52,696 nucleotides of DNA from Candidatus Hydrogenedentota bacterium (GTDB lineage Bacteria; Hydrogenedentota; Hydrogenedentia; Hydrogenedentales; JAEUWI01), in the NCBI GenBank assembly GCA_016791475.1, contig JAEUWI010000051.1, positions 1 through 52,696 on the forward strand. Direction: 5' to 3'. The translations under genes were made by a program, and so were the position numbers. How positions within the stretch are numbered: the first letter of the stretch is position 1; the number at the start of each line of letters is the position of its first letter. The notes beneath the pieces were generated by a model that saw nothing but the letters and a program-made list of their open reading frames with translations, had not been told where the DNA came from and did no database searches. Positions 16,460 to 24,580 of this stretch are shown here, one piece after another.

Positions 16460-17599
16460 CTACTCCACATTCAATACAACATAACTCAGGCTCTTGTAGT
16501 CGTCGCGCTCGTAGAGGCAACCGAGGCGGCCATCTTTGAGCACGACGAGGGCGCTGTAGGCGAAGCCGCCGGGGTAGATGATCTGGTCTTGCATCCAGGT
16601 CTTCCCGCCGTCCGCGCTGCGGAAGAGTGTGCCATTTTTTCGTTCATCGATTGTGTTGGGCAGGGTGTGGAAGAGTGTTACCTCTCCCCCGCTGTTCACG
16701 CGCGAGACGATACTGCTCATGCAGGGCGGGGTCCGCAGCGCGGATTCGAGGCGGGCGGACGACCAGGTCTGGCCGCCGTCTCGGCTTTCGGAGAGGATGC
16801 GCTCTGCACCGCCGTCCTGTAGTCGGGCGGACAGGATCAGCTTGCCCTCGGCACACTCGGCGATCTGCGCTTCGGTGCCCCAGCCGGTGATGTTTTCGTA
16901 GGAAATGCGCTCGCCGAGCTGCCAGGTGCCTCCAAGATCATCGCTGAAGGCCGCGCGGAGATTGTGGAGCTTGTCTCCTTCGCCGAGGGGCATGTTCTCG
17001 TAGAGGGGAAGCACGATGCGGCCCGCGTGGGGCCCCTGCTGGAGTTGGATGAAGTTTCCTGGACTGCCCACGGCGATCACGTCGGGCTGGCGCAATGTGC
17101 GGGTGATATCACGAGGCGGGGACCAGGTTGCGCCGTCGTCGTCGGACTGGATGATAAAGGACTGGCTGTTCGCAGGGCCGTCGTAGCCCGGCTCGACACG
17201 CTTTGCGTGATCCATGGCGCGGCCGTGGTAACCCTGGGGATAGCGATGGTAGACCAGGAGGACGCGATCGGGTTCATGAAGCGCGAGGGCGCAGGGATCG
17301 TTCAGGGAATCTTTCCCGGATTCCGCGACGACCTGCGTGTCGCTCCAGGTTTTGCCGTCATCATTGCTGCGACGGAGGATGATATCGTTCTCGCCGTGAT
17401 CGCTGTCCAGCACGCGACCCTCGGCGAAGGCGAGGAGGGTGCCACTTTTCGACTGGACAATGGCGGGGATGCGGATGGCCTCGTAGGCGTCGTTGGATTC
17501 GCGGGTGAATACGGTGACGGCGTCTGGGACTGGTGGCGCGGCGAGAGCGAGGGATGGGATTGCGAACGCGGACACGAGCAAGAGGAAACTAAAGATCAT
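16460..17599 (-). CDS. Secreted exo-alpha-sialidase (GH33-like)
   Basis: A 379-residue exported enzyme. The ATG at 17599 has GGAG upstream and opens a signal peptide (MIFSFLLLVSAFAIPSLALA); the longer frame from 17710 adds a non-signal tail. The RIP motif of sialidases is present (EAIRIPAIV), followed by ASP-boxes spaced through a six-bladed propeller: SNDDGKTW, SDDDGATW, SDDLGGTW, SRDGGQTW and SADGGKTW. The catalytic Tyr is probably in the C-terminal blade (GGFAYSALVVL) and acidic residues lie between blades. It lies downstream of the sialic acid lyase-like gene on the same strand, so release and breakdown of sialic acid are encoded together. The 256-bp gap contains hairpins. Confidence 0.9.
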   Translation of the reverse strand: MIFSFLLLVSAFAIPSLALAAPPVPDAVTVFTRESNDAYEAIRIPAIVQSKSGTLLAFAEGRVLDSDHGENDIILRRSNDDGKTWSDTQVVAESGKDSLNDPCALALHEPDRVLLVYHRYPQGYHGRAMDHAKRVEPGYDGPANSQSFIIQSDDDGATWSPPRDITRTLRQPDVIAVGSPGNFIQLQQGPHAGRIVLPLYENMPLGEGDKLHNLRAAFSDDLGGTWQLGERISYENITGWGTEAQIAECAEGKLILSARLQDGGAERILSESRDGGQTWSSARLESALRTPPCMSSIVSRVNSGGEVTLFHTLPNTIDERKNGTLFRSADGGKTWMQDQIIYPGGFAYSALVVLKDGRLGCLYERDDYKSLSYVVLNVE

Positions 17600-17680
17600 G
17601 CTGTCGCTCCTTGATTGCACAGAAACACGGGCTTTCATGCGTGGACCTTGGTGGCACCCAGTTCTTCTCGCGAAGTTTGC

Positions 17681-17725
17681 TCCGCAGAGCGGAACGGTAT
17701 GCATTCCCACGGCAGACCGTGGGAA
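17681..17725. repeat. Hairpin repeat upstream of the sialidase gene (copy 1)
   Basis: TTCCCACGG (17704-17712) pairs with CCGTGGGAA (17717-17725) across a 4-nt loop. The flanks GCA-TT and CGAGTGG match those of the hairpin at 20433. A smaller adjacent stem (TCCGC-AGA-GCGGA, near 17681-17693) precedes it. Both resemble REP-type intergenic palindromes. Confidence 0.75.
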
Positions 17726-17855
17726 CGAGTGGCATACGTAGTCTCTATAAAGCGTGGGACAGTCCTATGGGTAAGTACGCTATAAAACAGCGAGTGCTCG
17801 TCGTTGGGACACGCGAACTTTAAGAAGCTGGGTGGACCTTGCTGGACAGTCCCAT

Positions 17856-18767
17856 TCATTGCATCGCCCATTTCTCGAAGAAATCGATTTTTTCCAGGGC
17901 CACGCGCAGTGACGCGCACTCTGCATCGCTGAGGGTGTGGAGCGGCAGGCGACAGGGGCCGCAATCGAGTCCGAGCAATCTCATCATGGCCTTCAGACCC
18001 GCCATACCTTTGTACTCGAGAACCAGCGTAACGATCCGTCCGGCTTCTACCTGGAGGGCGATGGCCTCGCTGGTGTTCCCTGCGTCGTAAGCCGCGAGGG
18101 CCTTCTGGAAGAGGGGCGCCATGAAGCTGTAGGTCGTGCCGACGGCGCCGCTGGCCCCCAGACTGTGACCGGTGACGCAGAGATCGTCCACACCGAGGAA
18201 CATCTGAAACCGGCCGTCAGCCTGACTGACACAGCCTTGAAATTCGTGGAGGAGGTGGCTGCTGAACTTTACGCCGGCGAAGGACGGAATCTGATCCGCC
18301 ACGGCCCGCAGCAGCAAGCGCACGTCGAAGCTGACGTTGGTTACCGTGGGAATGTGGTAGTAGTAGAAGGGTAATCCCGGCGCACCCATAGCAATTTCTC
18401 TGAGGCACGCCGTCAGTTTATCCAGACTGTCCGGCTTGAAGTAGATGGGCGGCAGCGCACTCACGGCATCGGCACCAATGGCGGCGGCGTGCTCCGCGAG
18501 GCCCCGGGCTTCCCAGTTGCTCGCATGCCCCACCTGCACGATAACCGGGATGCGCCCGTCGGCGGCCTTGACGTAGGCCTCGGCGGTGGTCTTGCGCTCG
18601 GCGGTGGTCAGCAGGGGGCCTTCGCCGGTACTGCCGTTGACGTAGAGACCGCCCAGCTTGTACTGGACCATGCGATCGACGATGGCGGGAACGAGGTCCA
18701 GGTTCAAGGTGCCATCGGCATGCATGGGCGTGAAGGTGGCGGCGATAAGACCGGAGATGGACTTCAT
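17856..18767 (-). CDS. nanA: N-acetylneuraminate lyase / DHDPS-family aldolase
   Basis: A 303-residue (beta/alpha)8 class I aldolase. Family features: GLIAATFTPM at the N-terminus, the phosphate/carboxylate loop GSTGEG (residues 45-50), the catalytic Tyr in FYYYHIP (about 135-139), and the Schiff-base Lys in GVKFSS (Lys167). The YYYHIP and GAVGTTY segments are typical of N-acetylneuraminate lyase rather than dihydrodipicolinate synthase, and the following sialidase gene supports this. It would cleave sialic acid to N-acetylmannosamine and pyruvate in the cytoplasm. Genes for further ManNAc processing are not in the window. The substrate assignment is partly from context. Confidence 0.87.
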   Translation of the reverse strand: MKSISGLIAATFTPMHADGTLNLDLVPAIVDRMVQYKLGGLYVNGSTGEGPLLTTAERKTTAEAYVKAADGRIPVIVQVGHASNWEARGLAEHAAAIGADAVSALPPIYFKPDSLDKLTACLREIAMGAPGLPFYYYHIPTVTNVSFDVRLLLRAVADQIPSFAGVKFSSHLLHEFQGCVSQADGRFQMFLGVDDLCVTGHSLGASGAVGTTYSFMAPLFQKALAAYDAGNTSEAIALQVEAGRIVTLVLEYKGMAGLKAMMRLLGLDCGPCRLPLHTLSDAECASLRVALEKIDFFEKWAMQ

Positions 18768-18830
18768 GATGGTGCTTTCTATATCCGTAGGAGAGAAAAC
18801 TAAAAATAAACTTTATCCATGCGACGTGTT

Positions 18831-18847
18831 TGTCGCCATGGGCGACA
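18831..18847. promoter_or_regulatory. Candidate operator upstream of nanA
   Basis: TGTCGCC (18831-18837) and GGCGACA (18841-18847) form a perfect inverted repeat with a 3-bp centre, 64-80 bp upstream of the nanA start. A further half-like GCGAC word lies at 18821. The nearby GntR/FCD regulator is the obvious candidate ligand, but its motif is unknown. Confidence 0.45.
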
Positions 18848-18933
18848 CTTATCAAAGGGAAAGGCAATAAAAACTACCGATGTCCGCGTCTATCCCGCTC
18901 TTGTGGTACTCATTGCAGCTATCAATAGAGCGC

Positions 18934-19085
18934 CAAGGTGGGTTAGGCGTCCCGTCTGACCGATTCGACCTGGCTTTCGATAATGATTGAACATTGCGGC
19001 AACAAACGCAAGTGGCGCACGAAAATGCAGATTGCCGGAATGCGGCAGAGGCGCTATGGTCAGGCGGGACGCCTAACCCACCTTG
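18934..19085. mobile_element. MITE-like 152-bp element with 28-bp terminal inverted repeats
   Basis: The left end (18934-18961) and right end (19058-19085) are inverted repeats of 28 bp with one mismatch, beginning CAAGGTGGG and ending GGTCAGGCGG...ACCTTG when read outward to inward. The interior (96 bp) has no open reading frame. The size and ends fit a non-autonomous miniature inverted-repeat element or a long structured RNA repeat. No target-site duplication was confirmed and no matching transposase is in the window. A truncated second copy lies in the adjacent duplication (19267-19408). Confidence 0.7.
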
Positions 19086-19596
19086 ACTTGCGAAATGGGG
19101 CTGGAATAACCGCATAGCGTCGCAGTGGATCTCAGCGCCATAGCGCCGCATGCAGGCTTACCAAAAGTAAACAGCTCGACGCGTCGCCTAAACCCGCCCT
19201 TCCAGAAACGACAACTGCGCATTCATCCCGCGCTGCACGTGGGTGGCCATGGCCTCGCCCGCCGTGTAGGCGTCCCGCCTGACCGAATCGACCTGGCTTT
19301 CGATAATGATTGAACATTGCGGCAACAAACGCAAGTGGCGTACGAATATGCAGATTGCCGGAACGCGGCAGAGGCGCTATGGTCAGGCGGGACGCCCAAC
19401 CCACCTTGACTTGCGAAATGGGGCTGAAATAACCGCATGGCGTCGCAGTGGATCTCAGCGCCATAGCGCCGCATGCAGGTTTACCAAAAGTAAACGGCTC
19501 GGCGCGTCGCCTAGACGCGCCCCTCCAGAAACGACAACTGCGCATTCATCGCGCGCTGTACGTGAGTCGCCATGGCCTCGCCCGCCGTGTAGGCGT
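18944..19596. repeat. 323-bp tandem duplication bounded by TAGGCGT
   Basis: Two units (18944-19266 and 19267-19589) are highly similar over their full length at an exact offset of 323 bp. The word TAGGCGT occurs at both starts and again at 19590, marking the breakpoints. Each unit holds most of the inverted-repeat element plus the last roughly 80 bp of the gntR gene, so a stranded gntR 3' fragment lies at about 19188-19266. The functional gntR 3' end is in the second unit. Confidence 0.92.
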
Positions 19597-20191
19597 TGCC
19601 GTCGGCGATGGCCTTGGCGATTTCGCGATGCTCCTCCACCGTGAGCGCCGGATCCTGGGGCATTTTGTCGCGGGGCTTGCAGCGGGTGATGTGGGCGAGC
19701 AAGCGTGTGGCGTGGGCGGCGTGGCGCAGCCACTCGTTGTCCGCCGCTTCGATGATCGCCTCGTGAAAGGCCGTATCCTGGGCGTGCCACTCGTGGATGA
19801 GCTTGCGATCCGGCGCGGCGGGGTCCAGCTTCTCCAGCGCGGCGGAAAGTTCGGCCAGGGTGTCGCAGAGGGACAGCAGATTGCGCTTCTGGTGCGCCTG
19901 AATGTTGTCCGCCGCTTCCCGCGCCGCCAGCACTTCCATCTGCTCGCGGAAGGCATAGAGTTTGATGAGATCCTTCCCGCTGAACTCGCGGACAAAGGCC
20001 CCCTCCCCCGTGATCTGCTCCACCAGGCCGTCTTCGATGAGGCGGCGCACGGCATCGTGAATCGCGGGCGCGCCCACCTCCATCTCATCCGCCAGGGCCT
20101 GATCGCTCAGGCGCATGCCGGGCGGGTATTCCCCCGTAGTGACTTTCTTGAGGAGCTGCTCGTAGACGGCTTGGGAAGTGAGGGCGTTCAT
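19511..20191 (-). CDS. GntR-family regulator with FCD domain
   Basis: A 226-residue transcription factor. Residues 5-70 form the GntR winged helix (ALADEMEVGAPAIHDAVRRL, then QITGEGAFVREF). Residues about 80-215 form the helical FCD ligand domain, with the metal-coordinating pattern visible as DTAFHEAII, and HREIAKAI followed by MATHVQRAM (Asp and three His). Such regulators bind sugar acids or carboxylates. Location upstream of the sialic-acid genes, on the same strand, suggests a NanR-like role, though lactate or another acid is possible. Its own promoter is at 20242-20270. Its last 79 bp are inside the tandem duplication, which has nevertheless left the gene intact. Confidence 0.9.
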   Translation of the reverse strand: MNALTSQAVYEQLLKKVTTGEYPPGMRLSDQALADEMEVGAPAIHDAVRRLIEDGLVEQITGEGAFVREFSGKDLIKLYAFREQMEVLAAREAADNIQAHQKRNLLSLCDTLAELSAALEKLDPAAPDRKLIHEWHAQDTAFHEAIIEAADNEWLRHAAHATRLLAHITRCKPRDKMPQDPALTVEEHREIAKAIADGNAYTAGEAMATHVQRAMNAQLSFLEGRV

Positions 20192-20241
20192 GGGAATGGA
20201 GACTCCGGCGGCCTTGGGCCGATGCTGCGGGTTGTGGCATC

Positions 20242-20270
20242 ATGCTAACGGCTGCCGACGGGCAAGTCAA
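20242..20270 (-). promoter_or_regulatory. Promoter of the GntR gene
   Basis: On the minus strand, TTGACT (20270-20265) and TAGCAT (20247-20242) are separated by 17 bp. Transcription would start at about 20235, leaving a leader of about 45 nt before the ATG at 20191. Confidence 0.5.
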
Positions 20271-20432
20271 ACCGGAGAAACCAAGCGAGGGCAATGTATG
20301 CGGCATGGAATTCAGAATTTGACGATAGCAGTAAAGGCGGCATTTCCGATGACGGGTGTCGTCCTGATTATTGCTCCGTATATGCTACGAACGCTTTTCG
20401 CGATGTCGCGATAAGAGGGGAGCGTTTTGGCA

Positions 20433-20453
20433 TTGCCACGGGGGCCGTGGCAA
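20433..20453. repeat. Hairpin repeat (copy 2)
   Basis: TTGCCACGG (20433-20441) pairs with CCGTGGCAA (20445-20453) around a GGG loop. It is flanked by GCA and CGAGTGG exactly as at 17701-17732. One base pair has changed from C-G to G-C relative to that copy, keeping the stem intact. The rest of 20192-20695 holds no gene. Confidence 0.78.
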
Positions 20454-20695
20454 CGAGTGGGGTTTCGTTATGGCATTCGGGGTTTCGAATTGCGCCAGCC
20501 TGGGGACTTTCAGCGCCTGGGATTACGCAACCGGGCCCAACCCGTTTCGGATAGATTTCCTTCGTGAGGCAACGAAGGCATTTCGAGTAGATCTACTGTG
20601 AGGGAGTTCGTCCGCTTGCTTCGGGGCCCCCGAACACACGACAATTTTGTCGAAACGGTCGGCTGTGGCTCAGTTGACCCCGTTGCAAACGAAGC

Positions 20696-22354
20696 ATGAA
20701 ATTGCGAAGGCGGATAATGCAGTTTAGAAGGCCCTTTTCCGGCGCGTGTGGGCGGCTTGTCATACTCCTACTCCTCATTGCCGGGCTAGTGACGAATGGA
20801 GGCGCGCCGGCGCAGGAGTCCTCGGCCCCGGCGGCGGCGGCCGTGAGCGAGGGAGAGCTTCGTCAGCTCGTGCATCAGCTTGGCGTGGAGGATAGCAGCC
20901 TTCGCACGGAGGCGCATCAGAAGCTCATTACCCTTCGCGCGGAGGCGGCGTCGGCGCTGGCGGCGTGTGTCGGGGATTCCGGAGAGACGGTCGAAGCGCG
21001 GCGCGCGGCGGCCCATCTCCTCGGCGGTTGCGGAGCGCAGGCGGATGTTGCGGTTCCGGCGCTGGCGGCGGTGATGGGCGACACGTCGGTGAATATCGAA
21101 ATCCGGCGCGCGGCGGTGTATGCCGCCGGTGTGATGGGTCCTGCGGCGCGCGACGCGGTATCGGCCCTGGGCGGAATTCTGGCGGACGCGGAGGAGGATT
21201 CGCGGATCCGCACCAAAGCCGCCGCGTCGCTGGGCTTGATCGGGGAAGGGGCACGGCCCGCCCTTTCCGCGCTTCTCACGGCGGTCGGTGATCCTGCTGC
21301 GGTGCTGAGAACCCAATCCGTGCTGTCCCTCGGGAAAATCGGCGTGTCGGCGTCGGAGGCGGCCCCGGTACTTATTCGTGCCCTGGACGACGGTGAACCC
21401 GATGTGCGTGCGGGTGCGGCAGAGGCGCTTGGCGGCTTGATCGATGGCCCCGGGGTCGCGGCGGCGCTGATTGGCGCGCTGGACGACGGCGAATCGCAGG
21501 TCCAACTGGCGGCGCTCCAGGCCCTGTCGAAAGCCGTGCCGACGTCGCCGGAGACAATCGATGCGGTGATTGCGCTTCTGGAAGCCTCCGACGCGTCCGT
21601 CCGGGGTGCGGCGGCCGAGGCCCTCGGGGGGCTTGATCCCAAACCGCTGAGTGCCGTTCCCGCGCTGATCGCGGCGCTGGCGGATCGGGAACCGCTGGTG
21701 AAGTTCAGTGCCGCCGTAGCCCTGGGTTCCTTCGGGAGGGACGGCGCGGCGGCAATACCCGCGCTATCCCAGGCACTCCTGGCGAAGGACGACCGGAATG
21801 AGAGCCAGATTGTTGAACCGGATATCGTGGCGGCGCTCCGGTTGGTCGGGGCCGACATGGCGGCAGTAATCCCTCCGCTCGCCGAGGCGCTCGAAGGGGG
21901 AACGGAAGATGCCCGGGGCCGGGCGGAGCGGGCGTTGGGCGCGATAGGTGCGGAAGCCCTGCCGGCGCTTGCGGATGGGCTGGTGAGCGAAAATGAAGCC
22001 ACACGCCGCGCCGCCACATCGGCGCTCAACACCATAGAATTTCCGCTTGCGGTCGAGCCCCGTCTAAGCGGCGAACAGGCGTGGGAACTGAAGCGGCACT
22101 ATGAAATTTCGCTCTTTGATCTCGAGCGCCAGGCCTACGTGAATCCGACCTTCAAGGCGCGGTTTGAGCAGGCGGTGGCCTGGCTTGGGCCGCTGAGCAA
22201 AGCTCCGACGACGAAAGCGGCCGCGGCAAGAGACGCCCATACCAAGGATCGACCGGCGCTGGGTTGGGTGTTGCCGGGCGCGGGCCTGCTGTTGGTGGGG
22301 CTGGTGGCGGCCGTGTCGCGATACCTGCGCACGAAAAAACGCGCAAAGGGCTGA
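20696..22354 (+). CDS. Membrane-anchored HEAT-repeat protein
   Basis: A 552-residue protein made mostly of HEAT/PBS-lyase-type helical repeats, seen as recurrent ALIGALDDGESQVQLAAL and AVPALIAALADREPLVKFS elements of about 37 residues from residue 60 to 450. A hydrophobic stretch after a basic N-terminus (about 17-37) is a signal peptide or anchor. A second transmembrane helix near the C-terminus (VLPGAGLLLVGLVAAVSRYL) is followed by basic residues, a typical cytoplasmic stop-transfer. The repeats would then sit outside the inner membrane. The ATG at 20717, with AAGG upstream, is an equally good start. HEAT proteins act as interaction scaffolds; the partner is unknown. A frame on the opposite strand is a composition shadow. 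Confidence 0.85.
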   Translation: MKLRRRIMQFRRPFSGACGRLVILLLLIAGLVTNGGAPAQESSAPAAAAVSEGELRQLVHQLGVEDSSLRTEAHQKLITLRAEAASALAACVGDSGETVEARRAAAHLLGGCGAQADVAVPALAAVMGDTSVNIEIRRAAVYAAGVMGPAARDAVSALGGILADAEEDSRIRTKAAASLGLIGEGARPALSALLTAVGDPAAVLRTQSVLSLGKIGVSASEAAPVLIRALDDGEPDVRAGAAEALGGLIDGPGVAAALIGALDDGESQVQLAALQALSKAVPTSPETIDAVIALLEASDASVRGAAAEALGGLDPKPLSAVPALIAALADREPLVKFSAAVALGSFGRDGAAAIPALSQALLAKDDRNESQIVEPDIVAALRLVGADMAAVIPPLAEALEGGTEDARGRAERALGAIGAEALPALADGLVSENEATRRAATSALNTIEFPLAVEPRLSGEQAWELKRHYEISLFDLERQAYVNPTFKARFEQAVAWLGPLSKAPTTKAAAARDAHTKDRPALGWVLPGAGLLLVGLVAAVSRYLRTKKRAKG

Positions 22355-22423
22355 GCCATGGCGGGTTTGGGGGCGACCTGGCCCGTGAATCGGAGGGATC
22401 GGACCGATCCGGTTGAAAAAAAA

Positions 22424-22793
22424 GCGCGAGCAGGCCTGTAAGCCGGGTTCTGTCTAGGGGCCTGAGCCCCCGAGACGGCCATTCATCTGGGACGCGCGTC
22501 GCCGTGCGCCTCTAGCTTCCTACCCGGGAGCAGCGCGGGCCACGCCAATGCTCCCCTATTTGGAATTGCTCCAGGTGGGGTTTTGCAAGCCGCCGTGTCG
22601 CCACGACGCTGGTGCGCTCTTACCGCACCATTTCAACCTTACCGGCCTTCCGAGGAAGACGTAGGCGGTGTGTTTTCTGTTCCACTTTCCGTCGGGTTGC
22701 CCCGCCTTCGCGTTACGAAGCACCTCGCCCTTTGGAGCCCGGACTTTCCTCCATATCCCCGAGGGGATACCGCGACCGTCCGGCCTGCTCGCA
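22424..22793 (-). ncRNA. rnpB: RNase P RNA, bacterial class A
   Basis: Read on the minus strand, the RNA opens with GAGCAGGCCGGACGGTCGC and reaches the conserved GGAGGAAAGTCCGGGCTCC. It closes with ACAGAACCCGGCTTACAGGCC and a GCTCGC that pairs with the 5' end to form helix P1. These are the universal core elements of type A RNase P RNA, and the length of about 370 nt is normal. The 3' end is followed by eight T residues (complement of 22415-22423). The ends are set by helix P1 and could be off by a few bases. It is divergent from the ptsI-like gene. Function: catalytic removal of tRNA 5' leaders. Confidence 0.96.
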
Positions 22794-22797
22794 CCGT

Positions 22798-22803
22798 AGT
22801 ATA
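22798..22803 (-). promoter_or_regulatory. -10 element of rnpB
   Basis: TATACT on the minus strand (22803-22798) sits 5-7 nt before the predicted 5' end of the RNA, exactly where a -10 box should be. I see no good -35. The surrounding word GCTATACT recurs at 32418 and 46240. Confidence 0.6.
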
Positions 22804-22854
22804 GCGGATAGAGAGGCCCCGCCGCGAGGCCCTTGCGATACTTCGAAAAGTGCG

Positions 22855-22883
22855 TTGCGTGTTTGTTGTTTCCGTGCTATGCT
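22855..22883 (+). promoter_or_regulatory. Promoter of the PTS enzyme I-like gene
   Basis: TTGCGT (22855-22860), a 17-bp spacer with TG just before the -10, and TATGCT (22878-22883). The leader would be about 55 nt. Confidence 0.5.
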
Positions 22884-22944
22884 GGAGCGCGCCTTCCGGC
22901 GGACCGGCGGGCAAGTCGACTCCGTTCAGGGCAGCGAGAATTTC

Positions 22945-24570
22945 ATGGCAACGACAACCGCCACAGCGGAAATGCAGTTTTCCGGCCTGGCCATCAGCGA
23001 GGGCGTGGTATACGCCCAGGCGGTTGTTCTTCATCCCGTCACCCACCAGTCCGTGCCCTGGTTCCGCATTTCCAAGAGCGGCGCCACGCGGGAGAAGGCG
23101 CGGGTGATCGAGGCCATGGCGGAGGCGGCGCGGCAACTCACGGAACTCATCGATACGGTGGAACTGCGCGTGGGGCGGGCCCAGGCCAATATATTTGTGG
23201 CGCAGCGCATGATGCTGGAAGATCCAACACTCCACATTGAGATCATGCAGGCCATCGATGAGGAGCACCTCAATGCGGAGGCCGCCATAGCCAAGTGCCT
23301 CGACCGCTATGAAAAGTTGCTCCAGGAGGTGGATAACGAATACATGAGCGAGCGCGCCTCGGACATCGGCGAGTTGCGCCGCCGACTGCTGGATATCATG
23401 ATCGCGGAGAATGGCCCCCCCGCGCGCTCGGAGAAGCGCAGCCTGTCCAACGACTTTCACATCATTGTGGCGGCCGACCTGACGCCGGGCGAGACGGTGA
23501 ACTTAAACACGGAGAAGACGCTGGGCTTTGTCACCGCCCACGGTGGAGCGGCCTCCCATGCGGCGATCCTGGCCCGCGCCATGGGTATTCCTTCGATCAG
23601 CGGGATCCAGCATATCCATAATATGATCAATACCGGCGACTACATCCTGATGGATGGCGACACGGGCGATATCTTTCTCAATCCGTCCCCGGAGACCCTT
23701 TCCCTCTACCCGACGGCCCGGCGTGTCTCCGCGCAACGCGCCCGCAAAGTCGAGGCCGTGGCGGGCTTCCCGGTGCTGGCGAACATCGGGCTTACGGACG
23801 ATTTGGAAGTGCTGGAGCAGGTGGGCGCCGAGGGCATCGGACTCTATCGTACCGAGTTCGAGATTCTGGCCTCGGGCCGACTGCTCGACGAGGAAACCCA
23901 ATACGTCCGCTATGCCACGGTGGTGGAGGCGATGGCGGGCAAGCCGGTCTTCATGCGTCTGCTCGATCTTGGCGGAGACAAAGACGCCCCGTTCCTGTCC
24001 CTCACGCGGGAGGAAAACCCCTGTCTGGGCTTTCGCGGCGCACGCTTGTTGCTGGGCCGTCCCGACCTGCTCGTGCCCCACGCGCGCGCGCTGGCCCGGG
24101 CCTCGTGCCATGGCCCCATCCATGTGACCTATCCCATGATCGTGGACGTGGAACAGTTTCTCGTGTTGCGGGAGCGCATCCGACATGCGATTGCGGACAT
24201 CGAGGGCCACCACCTGATTCACGGGGTCATGTTCGAGGTGCCCTCGGCGTGCCTGCTGGCGGATGAGCTGATGGAAGTCGCCGCCTTTGGTTCCATCGGC
24301 ACGAACGACCTGATCCAGTACATCTTCGCAATTGATCGGAACAATGAGCGGGTTGCGGGGGACTACGACCCGGACAAGCCGGTTTTCTGGAAGATAATCG
24401 GCCAGATTGCCGAGGCCGCGCGCCGACATGGAAGACCTCTTTCCGTCTGCGGCGAGATCGGCGGCCAACCCCGCTACCTGCCCAAACTGATCGAGCTTGG
24501 AATCCGGTCGGTCTCGGTCAGTCCGCGCCAGATCGGTCTGGCTCGGGCCACCGCGCGGAAGTACCTGTAG
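22945..24570 (+). CDS. PTS enzyme I-like phosphoenolpyruvate-protein phosphotransferase
   Basis: A 541-residue homologue of enzyme I. The ATG at 22945 is chosen because upstream in-frame codons run into rnpB. Residues 5-130 are the HPr-binding helical region. The phosphohistidine site is GGAASHAAILARAMGIPS (active His at about 200). The PEP-binding TIM barrel shows FMRLLDLGGDKDAPF, ENPCLGFRGARLLL, SIGTNDLIQYIFAIDRNN and CGEIGGQPRYL, with the catalytic Cys present. It is slightly shorter than the usual 570 residues and lacks an N-terminal GAF domain, so it is not PtsP-like. No HPr or EII gene is in the window; it may serve a regulatory PTS. The gene converges on the pseudopilin gene with a 10-bp gap. 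Confidence 0.9.
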   Translation: MATTTATAEMQFSGLAISEGVVYAQAVVLHPVTHQSVPWFRISKSGATREKARVIEAMAEAARQLTELIDTVELRVGRAQANIFVAQRMMLEDPTLHIEIMQAIDEEHLNAEAAIAKCLDRYEKLLQEVDNEYMSERASDIGELRRRLLDIMIAENGPPARSEKRSLSNDFHIIVAADLTPGETVNLNTEKTLGFVTAHGGAASHAAILARAMGIPSISGIQHIHNMINTGDYILMDGDTGDIFLNPSPETLSLYPTARRVSAQRARKVEAVAGFPVLANIGLTDDLEVLEQVGAEGIGLYRTEFEILASGRLLDEETQYVRYATVVEAMAGKPVFMRLLDLGGDKDAPFLSLTREENPCLGFRGARLLLGRPDLLVPHARALARASCHGPIHVTYPMIVDVEQFLVLRERIRHAIADIEGHHLIHGVMFEVPSACLLADELMEVAAFGSIGTNDLIQYIFAIDRNNERVAGDYDPDKPVFWKIIGQIAEAARRHGRPLSVCGEIGGQPRYLPKLIELGIRSVSVSPRQIGLARATARKYL

Positions 24571-24580
24571 CGGGCCGGGG

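Noticed and set aside
17761-17855. A small gene between the sialidase and nanA
   Set aside because: The open frames are short, lack ribosome-binding sites and overlap hairpins; nothing supports translation.
22612-22944. N-terminal extension of the enzyme I-like protein into rnpB
   Set aside because: The bases belong to the conserved RNase P RNA, and the homology to enzyme I starts at the ATG at 22945.
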